The notes beneath the pieces were generated by a model, which did not search any database, was not told the origin of the DNA, and saw only the letters and a program-made list of their open reading frames with translations. 64,000 nt of DNA from Methanoregulaceae archaeon (GTDB taxonomy: Bacteria; Armatimonadota; Fimbriimonadia; Fimbriimonadales; Fimbriimonadaceae): positions 62,001-126,000 of the forward strand of contig JADZEW010000035.1 in NCBI GenBank assembly GCA_020850325.1. The letters run 5' to 3'. This document shows positions 8,081 to 15,555 of this stretch, one piece after another. The position numbers were made by a program, and so were the translations under genes. How positions within the stretch are numbered: the stretch's first letter is position 1; every line of letters begins with the position of its first letter.

Positions 8081-8729
8081 CAATAGTCAAAGCGACGGGA
8101 CGAGGCGCTTTATCCTCCTCGGAATCGCTTTGTCATGTGTTAGTGGTCTCGCAGGTTACTGGTTTACCAGAAAACCGAATCTGGTTGAACACGCGAGTGA
8201 GCTTGGAGTCGCATTCTTTGAGGAGGATGCGACTCTAGTTCTCTCGAGATGCCCGGAGTTTACTTTCGACCTCTATGGCACATCTCGAGCCAAGTTCACG
8301 CGATTGTTCGAGGAGTGCCTCGCAAACGGTCGGAGGCACATCAAGAGTTACCATAGGCGGAAAGGTCTCACTGATTCGGCAGGAACGTCTGGTGTGATGG
8401 AGTTTGACGTCACGCTAAAGAACGGTAGAACTGTCTTGATTGCGTTCTATGCGGAAGCTACGGAGGACGCCCCGTATTACAAGCCAACCCGACTCTTGTT
8501 CGCTTGTTGGGCGCTTGAGTTCTTCGGTAGCTTCGCGTCAGAACCGCCATCTCATATCCTGGCCATCGACTTCGGTCTCCAACAATATCAAAGGCAGATG
8601 GAGGAGGCAGGCATCGTGTTCGTGCCGAGTGATTCTGAACCAAAGCAAACTCTTGCCCAGTTCCGTGAGAAGATTCGCCAAGGCGCAGCGCATGACCGCC
8701 AGGTGCGGGAGCGTTCATCGCTGCCCTGA
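8067..8729 (+). CDS. Hypothetical single-span membrane protein
   Basis: 220 residues from a GTG at 8067. A short hydrophilic start is followed by one hydrophobic segment (about residues 15-33, RFILLGIALSCVSGLAGYWF), then a soluble region of about 185 residues without a family I recognise. It overlaps the Cys-rich gene and is the last gene of the orphan cluster. Its stop codon is immediately followed, in the same frame, by codons resembling the end of pth (8730-8777). Confidence 0.55.
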   Translation: MGLSNNSQSDGTRRFILLGIALSCVSGLAGYWFTRKPNLVEHASELGVAFFEEDATLVLSRCPEFTFDLYGTSRAKFTRLFEECLANGRRHIKSYHRRKGLTDSAGTSGVMEFDVTLKNGRTVLIAFYAEATEDAPYYKPTRLLFACWALEFFGSFASEPPSHILAIDFGLQQYQRQMEEAGIVFVPSDSEPKQTLAQFREKIRQGAAHDRQVRERSSLP

Positions 8730-8777
8730 CGGGGCTCGGGCCGAGCGCGGGAGCAGTCGGAGCATCACCTGAAGTAA
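8730..8777 (+). pseudogene. Degenerate copy of the pth 3' end
   Basis: Fifteen codons plus a stop encode RGSGRAREQSEHHLK, against RGDWGRAQERAEHHLK at the true end of pth (6407-6457). The first copy differs by several substitutions and one codon, while the last 20 bases are identical. There is no start codon, so this is a remnant. It lies directly after the last gene of the orphan cluster. Confidence 0.8.
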
Positions 8778-8779
8778 GG
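8760..8779 (+). repeat. Right copy of 20-bp direct repeat (pth 3' end)
   Basis: Identical to 6440-6459. It marks the right border of the orphan four-gene segment. Confidence 0.9.
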
Positions 8780-8858
8780 GTGTCGGATGTTGGATGTGGA
8801 ATATCGCGGGGAAGATCCTGGATTGAGCGACATCCGACACTCAACATCCCACATCCGA
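8780..8858. repeat. Imperfect inverted repeat of the TCGGATGT family
   Basis: Arms built from TGTCGGATGTTGGATGTGG and its approximate complement face each other across about 30 bases. Related words (GGGATGTCG and CGACATCC arms) occur at 22597-22650. It looks like a dispersed intergenic hairpin; transcription termination is possible but no U-tract is seen. Confidence 0.55.
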
Positions 8859-8880
8859 GACCCAGTACCCTCTCGCGAAC

Positions 8881-10122
8881 ATGTCAAGCGTGAATCTGCC
8901 GCGGGTGCTCGGCGTGTGGAGTGGGGCGGATGAAGCGGGGATGTCCCGAGAGAGCGTGGAGCGGTTCGTCGGCAGGCTCGCCGAGGCCGGCGTCAACGCC
9001 ATCTTCATGAACGTCAAGCAAGGTGACGGCTCGCTTTGCTGGCCCTCGAAGCTCCGGTCTGAGGCGGTCAAGCCCGGATACGACACCTTCGACTTCCCCG
9101 CTGAGCTCATCGAAGCCGGCAAGCACCACGGCGTCGCCATCCATGCCTGGATGATCGACTACATGGAGGGTGAGAACGGCCCCGCCTTCCGCCAGCATCC
9201 CGAGTGGGCGGTTCGCAACGCCCAGGGCCATCCGACCAACCAGGAAACCCTACGCGGCCGTCGGTTCAATGCGGTCTGGATGTGCCCGGCCCAACGCCCC
9301 GGCTACACCGACCAGTGGCTCGTGCCGCTCTACGGCGAGCTCGCCGAGAGGTACGAGTTCGCGAGCCTCCACCACGACTACATCCGCTATCCCGGCGACC
9401 TCGCCCCCGATCAATATTGCTTCTGCGATTACTGTCTGGACCAGCTACCGACGTGGGCGGGGCTGCTCAATCGCTCCTACCGCGACGAGCCCTTCCTGCA
9501 CCCGCTCTACGACCGGCCTTACCTAGAGGCTCATTGGGAGCCCAGCCCGCGGATGCTGCCCGCCGGGTGGGACAAGTTCGACCGGAGCACGAAAGCAAAG
9601 ATCCTCCTCGAGGGAAGCTCATTCGCGGGCGGGCGCGCCGACCTGGACTACTTCTTCTACACCTACCGCGCCCACCAGATCACCGAGTTCGCGCGGCTCT
9701 CCGCCGAGGCCGCCCGCGCAGCGAACCCGAACACCAAGCTCAGCGGCGCGTACTTCAAGCATCCGGTGCTCTCCGGGCGCTTCATTGGCCAGGATTGGCG
9801 CACCTTCCGGCCGTGGAACGAGATCTTCGTGCCGATGGACTACCGCGACCACTACCCCGGCACGGTCGCACACTATCACACCCTCCTCGCCGACACGATT
9901 GAGGACCAGAAGCAATGGGTGGGCGATGGGGAGTTGTATGTCGGGTTTGCGCTGTGGCCTCTGTTCGTCGAGAATCCCTCCGGCCCCTATCCGCAGGAGT
10001 TCATCTCGGGGACATTCGAGACGATCGCCCGGGCGGCACCGGATGGGGTGGTGGTCTTCTGCTCGGGCGACCTGGACCGGTACGGGGCATGGGACACGCT
10101 GCGCGCGTGGTATCGGGGGTGA
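8881..10122 (+). CDS. GHL10-like putative glycoside hydrolase (alpha/beta barrel)
   Basis: 413 residues. The sequence follows the hypothetical glycosidase/DUF187-type barrel: an N-terminal strand with GVNAIFMNVKQGDGSL, then GVAIHAWMIDYMEGENG, a strand ending in HHDYIRYPG, and later FVPMDYRDHYPG and ELYVGFALWPL. Aspartates and aromatic residues at strand ends (HHDYIRYP, PMDYRD) are the likely active-site positions of this superfamily. No signal peptide is visible, so it is probably cytoplasmic or exported by other means. The substrate is unknown. It is monocistronic, flanked by repeats. Confidence 0.7.
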   Translation: MSSVNLPRVLGVWSGADEAGMSRESVERFVGRLAEAGVNAIFMNVKQGDGSLCWPSKLRSEAVKPGYDTFDFPAELIEAGKHHGVAIHAWMIDYMEGENGPAFRQHPEWAVRNAQGHPTNQETLRGRRFNAVWMCPAQRPGYTDQWLVPLYGELAERYEFASLHHDYIRYPGDLAPDQYCFCDYCLDQLPTWAGLLNRSYRDEPFLHPLYDRPYLEAHWEPSPRMLPAGWDKFDRSTKAKILLEGSSFAGGRADLDYFFYTYRAHQITEFARLSAEAARAANPNTKLSGAYFKHPVLSGRFIGQDWRTFRPWNEIFVPMDYRDHYPGTVAHYHTLLADTIEDQKQWVGDGELYVGFALWPLFVENPSGPYPQEFISGTFETIARAAPDGVVVFCSGDLDRYGAWDTLRAWYRG

Positions 10123-10222
10123 GGAGGTGATTTCTGATTCAGAGGCTCGGATGTCGGCGCAGGTCTTAAGTCCCGCTCGCGGGACGCGGCCCTGCGCTAA
10201 ACCCATTGCGCCACGCCGATCT

Positions 10223-10256
10223 CCACGGAGGGCCCAGGTTGGCTCGTACCAAGGCC
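10223..10256 (+). repeat. 34-bp direct repeat, left copy
   Basis: Recurs at 11512-11545 with two mismatches (CCACGGAGGGCCCAGGTTGG followed by YTCGTACCARGGCC, written in ambiguity code). The pair brackets the two orphan genes between them. Confidence 0.85.
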
Positions 10257-10284
10257 ACCTATGAGGCTACAGCCGCGATCGAAA

Positions 10285-10866
10285 TCAGCCCGCGGACATC
10301 CATTCTTCAACCTGACCTTCCATCGCCGAAAATCGTATGGCCATCTCCTCGGTCGGTAGGCTAAGGCTCGTGAACTCTCCGTGATGCCCTAGTACGGCAA
10401 CGTGAGCTATCGGGGACCAGCACAAGATGTAGCCGTAGCCAATCGGTTGAGCCGAGATGCCGCCAAGCAGATCAGAAACATTGTAGAACGTGCTCGCTGA
10501 GGTCTTTGTACTGCGACTCCCAGCGGGGATTCGTGTTACCAGCGCTGAATGTCGTTCGTCCAGGGGCTCCCCGAATCCGAACACTTGACTCACGTAGAAC
10601 AAGTCTGTGAATGCTTGGAGCGCACCATGCTCAGGATTCACCTTGCATGAGATTGGGCTTCGAAGCTGGTCAACGGTCGTGGTCAAGAAGTGCCCGACAC
10701 CCGGCAACGTATCTTTGTTTGGAACATGGAGTGGAACGCCGTTCACCACCAGACTGATCCTTACTGCGGGGGTGACCCACTCATAATCAAGTTCCGTCAG
10801 ATGAAGCTTGAGCACTTCATCACCAAGCTGCAACATCGCTCCCGGATCAGGCAACTCACTCATCAA
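10285..10866 (-). CDS. Hypothetical protein, 193 aa
   Basis: A soluble 193-residue protein with no signal peptide and no family that I recognise. It begins MMSELPDPGAML and contains a plausible beta-rich stretch (VRISLVVNGVPLHVP, then GYGYILCWSPIAHVAVLGHH). Codon use is less GC-biased than in neighbouring housekeeping genes. It lies alone on the minus strand inside a segment bordered by repeats at 10223-10256 and 11512-11545, suggesting recent acquisition. Confidence 0.5.
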   Translation of the reverse strand: MMSELPDPGAMLQLGDEVLKLHLTELDYEWVTPAVRISLVVNGVPLHVPNKDTLPGVGHFLTTTVDQLRSPISCKVNPEHGALQAFTDLFYVSQVFGFGEPLDERHSALVTRIPAGSRSTKTSASTFYNVSDLLGGISAQPIGYGYILCWSPIAHVAVLGHHGEFTSLSLPTEEMAIRFSAMEGQVEEWMSAG

Positions 10867-10995
10867 GTTGGAACCTCATTGCGGACCTGGCACCTGCGAT
10901 GCATTCACCTCACAGGCCGCTACCGACTCTAACTCCTTCTCATTCAGCATACACCTCCGCGTTTAGACGTAGGCGCTGGGACGAACCACCCTGCG

Positions 10996-11035
10996 CCCTC
11001 CGTGTCGGAACAAGCCCACAGAGCGTCGGGGTGGG
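10996..11035 (+). repeat. Hairpin-forming repeat, copy 1
   Basis: About 40 bases beginning CCCTCCGTGTCGGAAC and ending GAGCGTCGGGGTGGG, repeated at 11565-11603 with a few changes. CTCCGTG and CACRGAG form the arms of a small hairpin. Confidence 0.7.
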
Positions 11036-11135
11036 CTCATGTGGATGAGCCGCGCGCAGGTTCGAGCCAACATAGGCGCACCCGAAGCACTTGACGATTC
11101 TCGAAGGATCCCCTACAATGAGCGGGAGACCGGAT

Positions 11136-11471
11136 ATGAAAAGAACGCACGTGGGTGTCTTGCTGGCAATGCTGCTCCTTGCAGGTTGCGTGGAACGTAA
11201 GCCCATGACGGTCGTGAATGAGCTTCCCTTCCCTGTCAGGGTCGAGCTCAACGGAATGGTGGCCATTGCCCGAGTGAATCCTGGCGAGACGGTGACCGGA
11301 CAGCAGAAGTTCACGATTCGGCCCGACAACCACCTCGCGGTGATCAAACTCCCAGACGGTCGCCCTCCCATCCTGACCGCCGAGTTCTCAAGAGACGACC
11401 GGAGATCGAGATGGTTCGACAGCGACCGCATTCATGTTCGGCTCACGCTAGCGGACTTGCCGACAAAGTGA
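11136..11471 (+). CDS. Small lipoprotein, unknown function
   Basis: 111 residues. MKRTHVGVLLAMLLLAGC is a lipoprotein signal with lipobox LLAGC and acylated Cys18. The ATG at 11136 is chosen over upstream TTG/ATG codons because it directly precedes the signal peptide and has GGAG at a seven-base spacing. The mature part (VVNELPFPVRVELNGMVAIARVNPGETVTG) looks like a small beta domain. It lies between copies of two intergenic repeats. No family is recognised. Confidence 0.65.
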   Translation: MKRTHVGVLLAMLLLAGCVERKPMTVVNELPFPVRVELNGMVAIARVNPGETVTGQQKFTIRPDNHLAVIKLPDGRPPILTAEFSRDDRRSRWFDSDRIHVRLTLADLPTK

Positions 11472-11511
11472 AGTAACGCGGCGCTCGCCCACTTTGTGGG
11501 AACACGGAACC

Positions 11512-11545
11512 CCACGGAGGGCCCAGGTTGGTTCGTACCAGGGCC
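11512..11545 (+). repeat. 34-bp direct repeat, right copy
   Basis: Near-identical to 10223-10256 (two mismatches). Confidence 0.85.
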
Positions 11546-11564
11546 TCCGGTGATCGCGGCACCA

Positions 11565-11603
11565 CCCTCCGTGTCGGAACTTATCCACGGAGCGTCGGGT
11601 GGG
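11565..11603 (+). repeat. Hairpin-forming repeat, copy 2
   Basis: Matches 10996-11035. Arms CTCCGTG and CACGGAG are perfect here. Confidence 0.7.
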
Positions 11604-11632
11604 GGTTCGTCCCCCGACTGCCCAAACAAGAA

Positions 11633-11668
11633 AAAGGGCACGAGTGCGAACCACCCGTGCCCTTTAAC
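11633..11668 (-). terminator. Rho-independent terminator of gdhA
   Basis: A perfect 10-bp stem (AAAGGGCACG with its complement) with a 13-base loop. On the minus strand it is followed by TTCTTGTTT. It lies just past the gdhA stop. Confidence 0.85.
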
Positions 11669-11686
11669 CCTAGCTTCGGCAAACCC

Positions 11687-12940
11687 CTACGGGAAGATGC
11701 CACGCATGACCGTCGCGTCAGCGACGCGCTTCACACCAATGATGTATGCCGCGGTACGCATGTCCGTCTTGTGCTGCTGCATTGTCGCGTAAACCTGCGC
11801 GAACGAGTGCTTCATGATGCGCTCGAGCTTCTTGTTGACCTCGTCCTCTTCCCAGAAGAAGTTCTGTAGGTCCTGAACCCACTCGAAGTAGCTGACCACG
11901 ACGCCGCCCGCGTTGGCGAGGACATCCGGCACCACCATAATGCCTTTATCGCTGAGGATGTGGTCGGCATCCGGCGTGGTCGGGCCATTTGCACCTTCGA
12001 CCACGAGCTTGGCTTTGACGTTGCCCGCATTCTCAGCCGTGATCTGCGCGGCAATCGCCGACGGGAACAACATGTCGCAGTCCAGCGCCAGCAACTCTTC
12101 GTTGGTGATCTTCTCGCAGTCGGGATACTCGATGATGCCGCCGTCTCGGCCCGCATACTTGCTGTACAGCTCGGCGATCGGCAGTCCCTTCGGGTTGTAG
12201 ATCGCGCCTCGAGCATCGGAGACACCGACGACGATCGCGCCGGCCTCTTCCGCCAATCGTGCGGCGATCGAACCGACGTTGCCAAATCCCTGCACGACGA
12301 CTCTGGCCCCGTTGAAGTCCATCCCGATCATTCGGGCTGCTTCCCCAGCGGCGACAACGACCCCGCGGCCGGTCGCCTCGACGCGGCCCTGCGAACCGCC
12401 CATCTCAATGGGCTTACCGGTGACGACGCCCGGCATCGTGTAGCCAGACTGCATGGAGAACGTGTCCATGATCCAGGCCATGACCTGCGCGTTAGTTCCA
12501 ATATCGGGGGCGGGAATATCGCTGCGCTCGCCCACGATGATGTTGATCTCGGAGGCAAAGCGGCGCGTGAGCTTTTCGAGCTCGCGCTTGGACAGAAGCT
12601 TGGTATCAACCTTGACCGAACCCTTAGCTCCGCCGTAGGGAATGTTGACGACCGCACACTTCCACGTCATCCACATGGCGAGCGCCGTGGTCTCATCGAC
12701 GTCGACGTCCGGGTGGTAGCGAATACCGCCCTTGGTCGGACCTCGGCTTGTGTTGTGCTGGACACGGTAGCCCTCATAGACCTGGACTTCGCCGTTATCC
12801 ATCACGACCGGAAAATTAACGATGATCTGGCGCTTGGGCCGGGAAAGGACTTCGTGCAGTCCTTCGTCCAAGTTCAAGTACCGAGCGGCTACGGCCAGCT
12901 GATCGCGGGCCATTTGAAGAACATCTACATGCTGACTCAT
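11687..12940 (-). CDS. gdhA: Glutamate dehydrogenase
   Basis: 417 residues, the usual hexameric GDH length. It interconverts glutamate and 2-oxoglutarate plus ammonia using NAD(P). N-terminal catalytic domain: QVYEGYRVQHNTSRGPTKGG, MTWKCAVVNIPYGGAKGSV (catalytic lysines) and PAPDIGTNAQVMAW. C-terminal Rossmann domain: VVVQGFGNVGSIAARLAEE, followed by VVEGANGPTTPDAD. The glycine-rich loop GFGNVG does not by itself fix the cofactor. It starts with MSQHVDVLQMARDQL and has a clear terminator downstream. MreD ends two bases upstream of its start, so it may be transcribed from the mre genes. Confidence 0.95.
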   Translation of the reverse strand: MSQHVDVLQMARDQLAVAARYLNLDEGLHEVLSRPKRQIIVNFPVVMDNGEVQVYEGYRVQHNTSRGPTKGGIRYHPDVDVDETTALAMWMTWKCAVVNIPYGGAKGSVKVDTKLLSKRELEKLTRRFASEINIIVGERSDIPAPDIGTNAQVMAWIMDTFSMQSGYTMPGVVTGKPIEMGGSQGRVEATGRGVVVAAGEAARMIGMDFNGARVVVQGFGNVGSIAARLAEEAGAIVVGVSDARGAIYNPKGLPIAELYSKYAGRDGGIIEYPDCEKITNEELLALDCDMLFPSAIAAQITAENAGNVKAKLVVEGANGPTTPDADHILSDKGIMVVPDVLANAGGVVVSYFEWVQDLQNFFWEEDEVNKKLERIMKHSFAQVYATMQQHKTDMRTAAYIIGVKRVADATVMRGIFP

Positions 12941-12942
12941 GA

Positions 12943-13413
12943 TTATCGAACCACCGGGTTGAGCACCCGCCTTAGCAGCGCATACATCGGAATCGCGAGT
13001 ACACCGTTGTAAATCGCTGTCCCCATTGTATCTCCGAGGAACCCGGCGATGCCTTTCGGACCGGCCGTCACCATGAACAGCAAGCGGCCGAATACAGTGA
13101 GTACGGCAGCGGTGACGGCGACGGCCAGCGGACTCATCTCAAAGCGAAGTTGGCGGGACCACGCGGCCACGAATGCGGTCATCGCCCGAGAGAAGACATA
13201 GTGCGTCAGGTTGGCCCCGATGAGCGCCCCTTGGATAACTCCCGCCGCGAATCCGGTGACCGCTGCCCCCGACCGGCTGAGGCCCAGGCTCGTCACGATC
13301 GAAACCAGCATCAGAAAGTCGGGACGGGCGCCAAGCACGGTGATGTTGGGAGCGAGGGATCGCTCCAAGATCGCGCACACCCAAAGGGCCAAAACGACCC
13401 ATAGCCCCTTCAT
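12943..13413 (-). CDS. mreD: Rod-shape determining protein MreD
   Basis: 156 residues with about five hydrophobic helices, the normal size for this inner-membrane member of the elongasome. ARPDFLMLVSIVTSLGLSR is the characteristic 'PDF' segment after the first helix, and GAAVTGFAAGVIQGAL the following one. The start overlaps the mreC stop by four bases, and gene order mreB-mreC-mreD is the classical one. Confidence 0.88.
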   Translation of the reverse strand: MKGLWVVLALWVCAILERSLAPNITVLGARPDFLMLVSIVTSLGLSRSGAAVTGFAAGVIQGALIGANLTHYVFSRAMTAFVAAWSRQLRFEMSPLAVAVTAAVLTVFGRLLFMVTAGPKGIAGFLGDTMGTAIYNGVLAIPMYALLRRVLNPVVR

Positions 13414-14177
13414 CGCAAGACCACCACGTCACGGATGCGCCCAATCTGCACCGCGGGAAAGACCTGGGCTACGCGCGTACCAAACTCCTCATCTCGCCGC
13501 ACCTGCACGATTCGTCCGATGGGGATATTGGCCGGGATTTGCTCTGAAAACCCCGACGTAACCACCCAGTCTCCGTTCTCGATGGGTGTGTTCGCCTCCA
13601 TAAACTCGACCGACAAGCGATCGGCGGCCTCGCCGTGAAGGAGTCCGAACGCAGGCGGATCGCGGAGGACCTTTGCGCCGATCTTGAAAGGCGGCGGAGA
13701 ACTGAGCAATAGGACTTGGGCGGTCTTCGCGTCGACCGTCTGCACAATACCGACGAGTCCTTCACCGGCGATCACCGGCAACCCCTGCCGGACCAGGCGG
13801 TCGCTCCCTGCGTTGATCGTTAGCCTGTTCTCGAGCGGAGCATAATGCACGACCCTAGCGGGAATGCGGATCTTGCCGACCGACTCGGCGAACTTGGCGA
13901 GTTTGCGTACCTCTTCGAGTTCGGTCTCCAGGGCTTGCAGGCGCCCTCCATAGAGTTCGGCGGCTTGGGCCAGCGCGCGCAACCGGCGATTCTCTTCGAT
14001 CAGCGAGCCCGACTTAAACAGCCCTAGGCGGAAGTCATGAAAGCTCTGGGCGACCGTAGCAATCGGCAGTGCCACGGGGTCGACCGTCGTCTTCACCACC
14101 CCGGAAACGAAGTCGGTGCGACCGGCCATTCGCGACGTCGTCTGCATCCGCCCAAGAACAACCCCAAACGCGCACAC
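13410..14177 (-). CDS. mreC: Rod-shape determining protein MreC
   Basis: At least 255 residues. A short N-terminal hydrophobic stretch is followed by a coiled coil (about residues 60-95: IEENRRLRALAQAAELYG, LQALETELEEVRKLAKF) and then the double beta-barrel domain typical of MreC (PARVVHYAPLENRLTINAG..., GLPVIAGEGLVGIV). It scaffolds MreB and cell-wall synthases in the periplasm. The GTG at 14177 cuts the membrane helix short: the frame upstream reads RPNSRDWIVLIAV, which looks like real protein. No ATG, GTG or TTG precedes it, so initiation may use an unusual codon (ATT at 14190-14192 or CTG at 14184-14186). Confidence 0.9.
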   Translation of the reverse strand: MCAFGVVLGRMQTTSRMAGRTDFVSGVVKTTVDPVALPIATVAQSFHDFRLGLFKSGSLIEENRRLRALAQAAELYGGRLQALETELEEVRKLAKFAESVGKIRIPARVVHYAPLENRLTINAGSDRLVRQGLPVIAGEGLVGIVQTVDAKTAQVLLLSSPPPFKIGAKVLRDPPAFGLLHGEAADRLSVEFMEANTPIENGDWVVTSGFSEQIPANIPIGRIVQVRRDEEFGTRVAQVFPAVQIGRIRDVVVLR

Positions 14178-14215
14178 CGCGATCAGTACAATCCAGTCTC
14201 GGGAGTTTGGGCGGC

Positions 14216-15286
14216 CTAGTTCCGTGACGACTTCTCCAACATCCTGCGGATGGCCGGGTTCTCGTGCATCGCCTCCACGACCTTGCCCGTCCCGAGGGCG
14301 ACGCAGCTCAGCGGATCATCCGCGATCCACACCGGCATTCCAGTTTCCATCGAGATCAAGTGGTCGATGCCCCGAAGCAGCGCACCGCCACCCGCGATGA
14401 CGATGCCGTTATTCATGCAGTCTGCCGCGAGCTCGGGAGGCGTCGCCTCCAGCGTCAGCTTGACTGCTTCAACGATCGCATTGAGCGGCTCGGCGATCGC
14501 CATGCGGATCTCGTCGCTGGTGATCACCGCGCTTCGCGGTAGCCCCGAGACGAGGTCGCGCCCCTTGATTTCGATCGAGAGCTCCCGCTCCAGCGGATAC
14601 GCGCTGCCGATCTCGATCTTCGTCTGTTCAGCGGTACGGTCGCCAATGAACAAGTTGTAGGCACGGCGGACATAAGAGGCGATCGCCTCGTCGATCTCAT
14701 CCCCGGCCACGCGGATCGACTTGGAGTGGACAATGCCGGCCAATGAGATCACGGCAACTTCGGTCGTACCTCCGCCAATATCGACGATCATGTTGCCGAT
14801 CGGTTCTTCGATGGGCATGCCCGCGCCGATTGCCGCCGCCATCGGTTCTTCGACGACGTAGGCCTTGCCCGCTCCAGCGCGCTCGGCCGCCTGAAGCACC
14901 GCCCGCCGTTCGACTTCCGTCACGCCGCTCGGGATGCCGACGACCACCGTGTGCCGAGCAAACGACCGACGTGAGATCTTCGAGATGAAGTGCTCCAACA
15001 TCTTGAACGTCTGGTCGTAGTCGGCGATAACGCCATCTCTGAGCGGTCGAATTGCGACAATATTTGCGGGAGTGCGGCCAAGCATCCGCTTCGCCTCCTC
15101 GCCCACCGCGACCACCTCCCCGGTGTCCTTGTTAATCGCAACTACGCTCGGCTCGCGCAGGAGAATGCCCTGCCCAGCGACATGGACCAGCGTATTCGCC
15201 GTTCCGAGATCGATACCGATATCTTTCCCGCGGAATCCTGCTCGAAAGAAGCGGGCTAAGGAGTTGAGTGAGTTACTCTTCATCAC
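14216..15286 (-). CDS. mreB: Cell-shape actin homologue MreB
   Basis: 356 residues, actin-fold ATPase that forms membrane-bound filaments directing wall elongation. Phosphate-1 motif [11 protein letters not shown], connect-1, phosphate-2 [16 protein letters not shown], adenosine motif [13 protein letters not shown]. An N-terminal [18 protein letters not shown] could be an amphipathic membrane-binding helix. It overlaps remA by 14 bases at its start, so the two are co-translated; mreC follows immediately. Confidence 0.97.
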   Translation of the reverse strand: MMKSNSLNSLARFFRAGFRGKDIGIDLGTANTLVHVAGQGILLREPSVVAINKDTGEVVAVGEEAKRMLGRTPANIVAIRPLRDGVIADYDQTFKMLEHFISKISRRSFARHTVVVGIPSGVTEVERRAVLQAAERAGAGKAYVVEEPMAAAIGAGMPIEEPIGNMIVDIGGGTTEVAVISLAGIVHSKSIRVAGDEIDEAIASYVRRAYNLFIGDRTAEQTKIEIGSAYPLERELSIEIKGRDLVSGLPRSAVITSDEIRMAIAEPLNAIVEAVKLTLEATPPELAADCMNNGIVIAGGGALLRGIDHLISMETGMPVWIADDPLSCVALGTGKVVEAMHENPAIRRMLEKSSRN

Positions 15287-15539
15287 CGACCATTTCGCCG
15301 GTGCTCAATCGCTTTGCCAACGTTTCTTGGGAGATCGCCGAGAGGATGATGCTGTCCGAAGACGTGAAGATGACCGCTTTGGTGCGGCGGCCCTGCGTCG
15401 CATCGATGAGGTTGCCCGTCTTGCGAACCTGCTGAATCAAGCGACGCATCGGAGCGGACTCGCTGCTCACGAGAGCAACGATCTTCTCCGTCATCACATA
15501 GTTATAGAATCCGACGTTCAGGACAGGGGGCGTAGGCAT
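15273..15539 (-). CDS. remA: RemA/DUF370 family regulator
   Basis: 88 residues. The sequence [20 protein letters not shown], then [11 protein letters not shown] and [14 protein letters not shown] follows the DUF370/RemA family closely. In Bacillus RemA is a DNA-binding activator of matrix genes. Here it lies directly upstream of mreB and downstream of lpxB, in a genome with an outer membrane, so the target is probably different. Translation starts at 15539; the overlap with mreB implies a shared transcript and perhaps envelope-linked regulation. Confidence 0.88.
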   Translation of the reverse strand: MPTPPVLNVGFYNYVMTEKIVALVSSESAPMRRLIQQVRKTGNLIDATQGRRTKAVIFTSSDSIILSAISQETLAKRLSTGEMVGDEE

Positions 15540-15555
15540 GAATCCTCCGGTCCCG

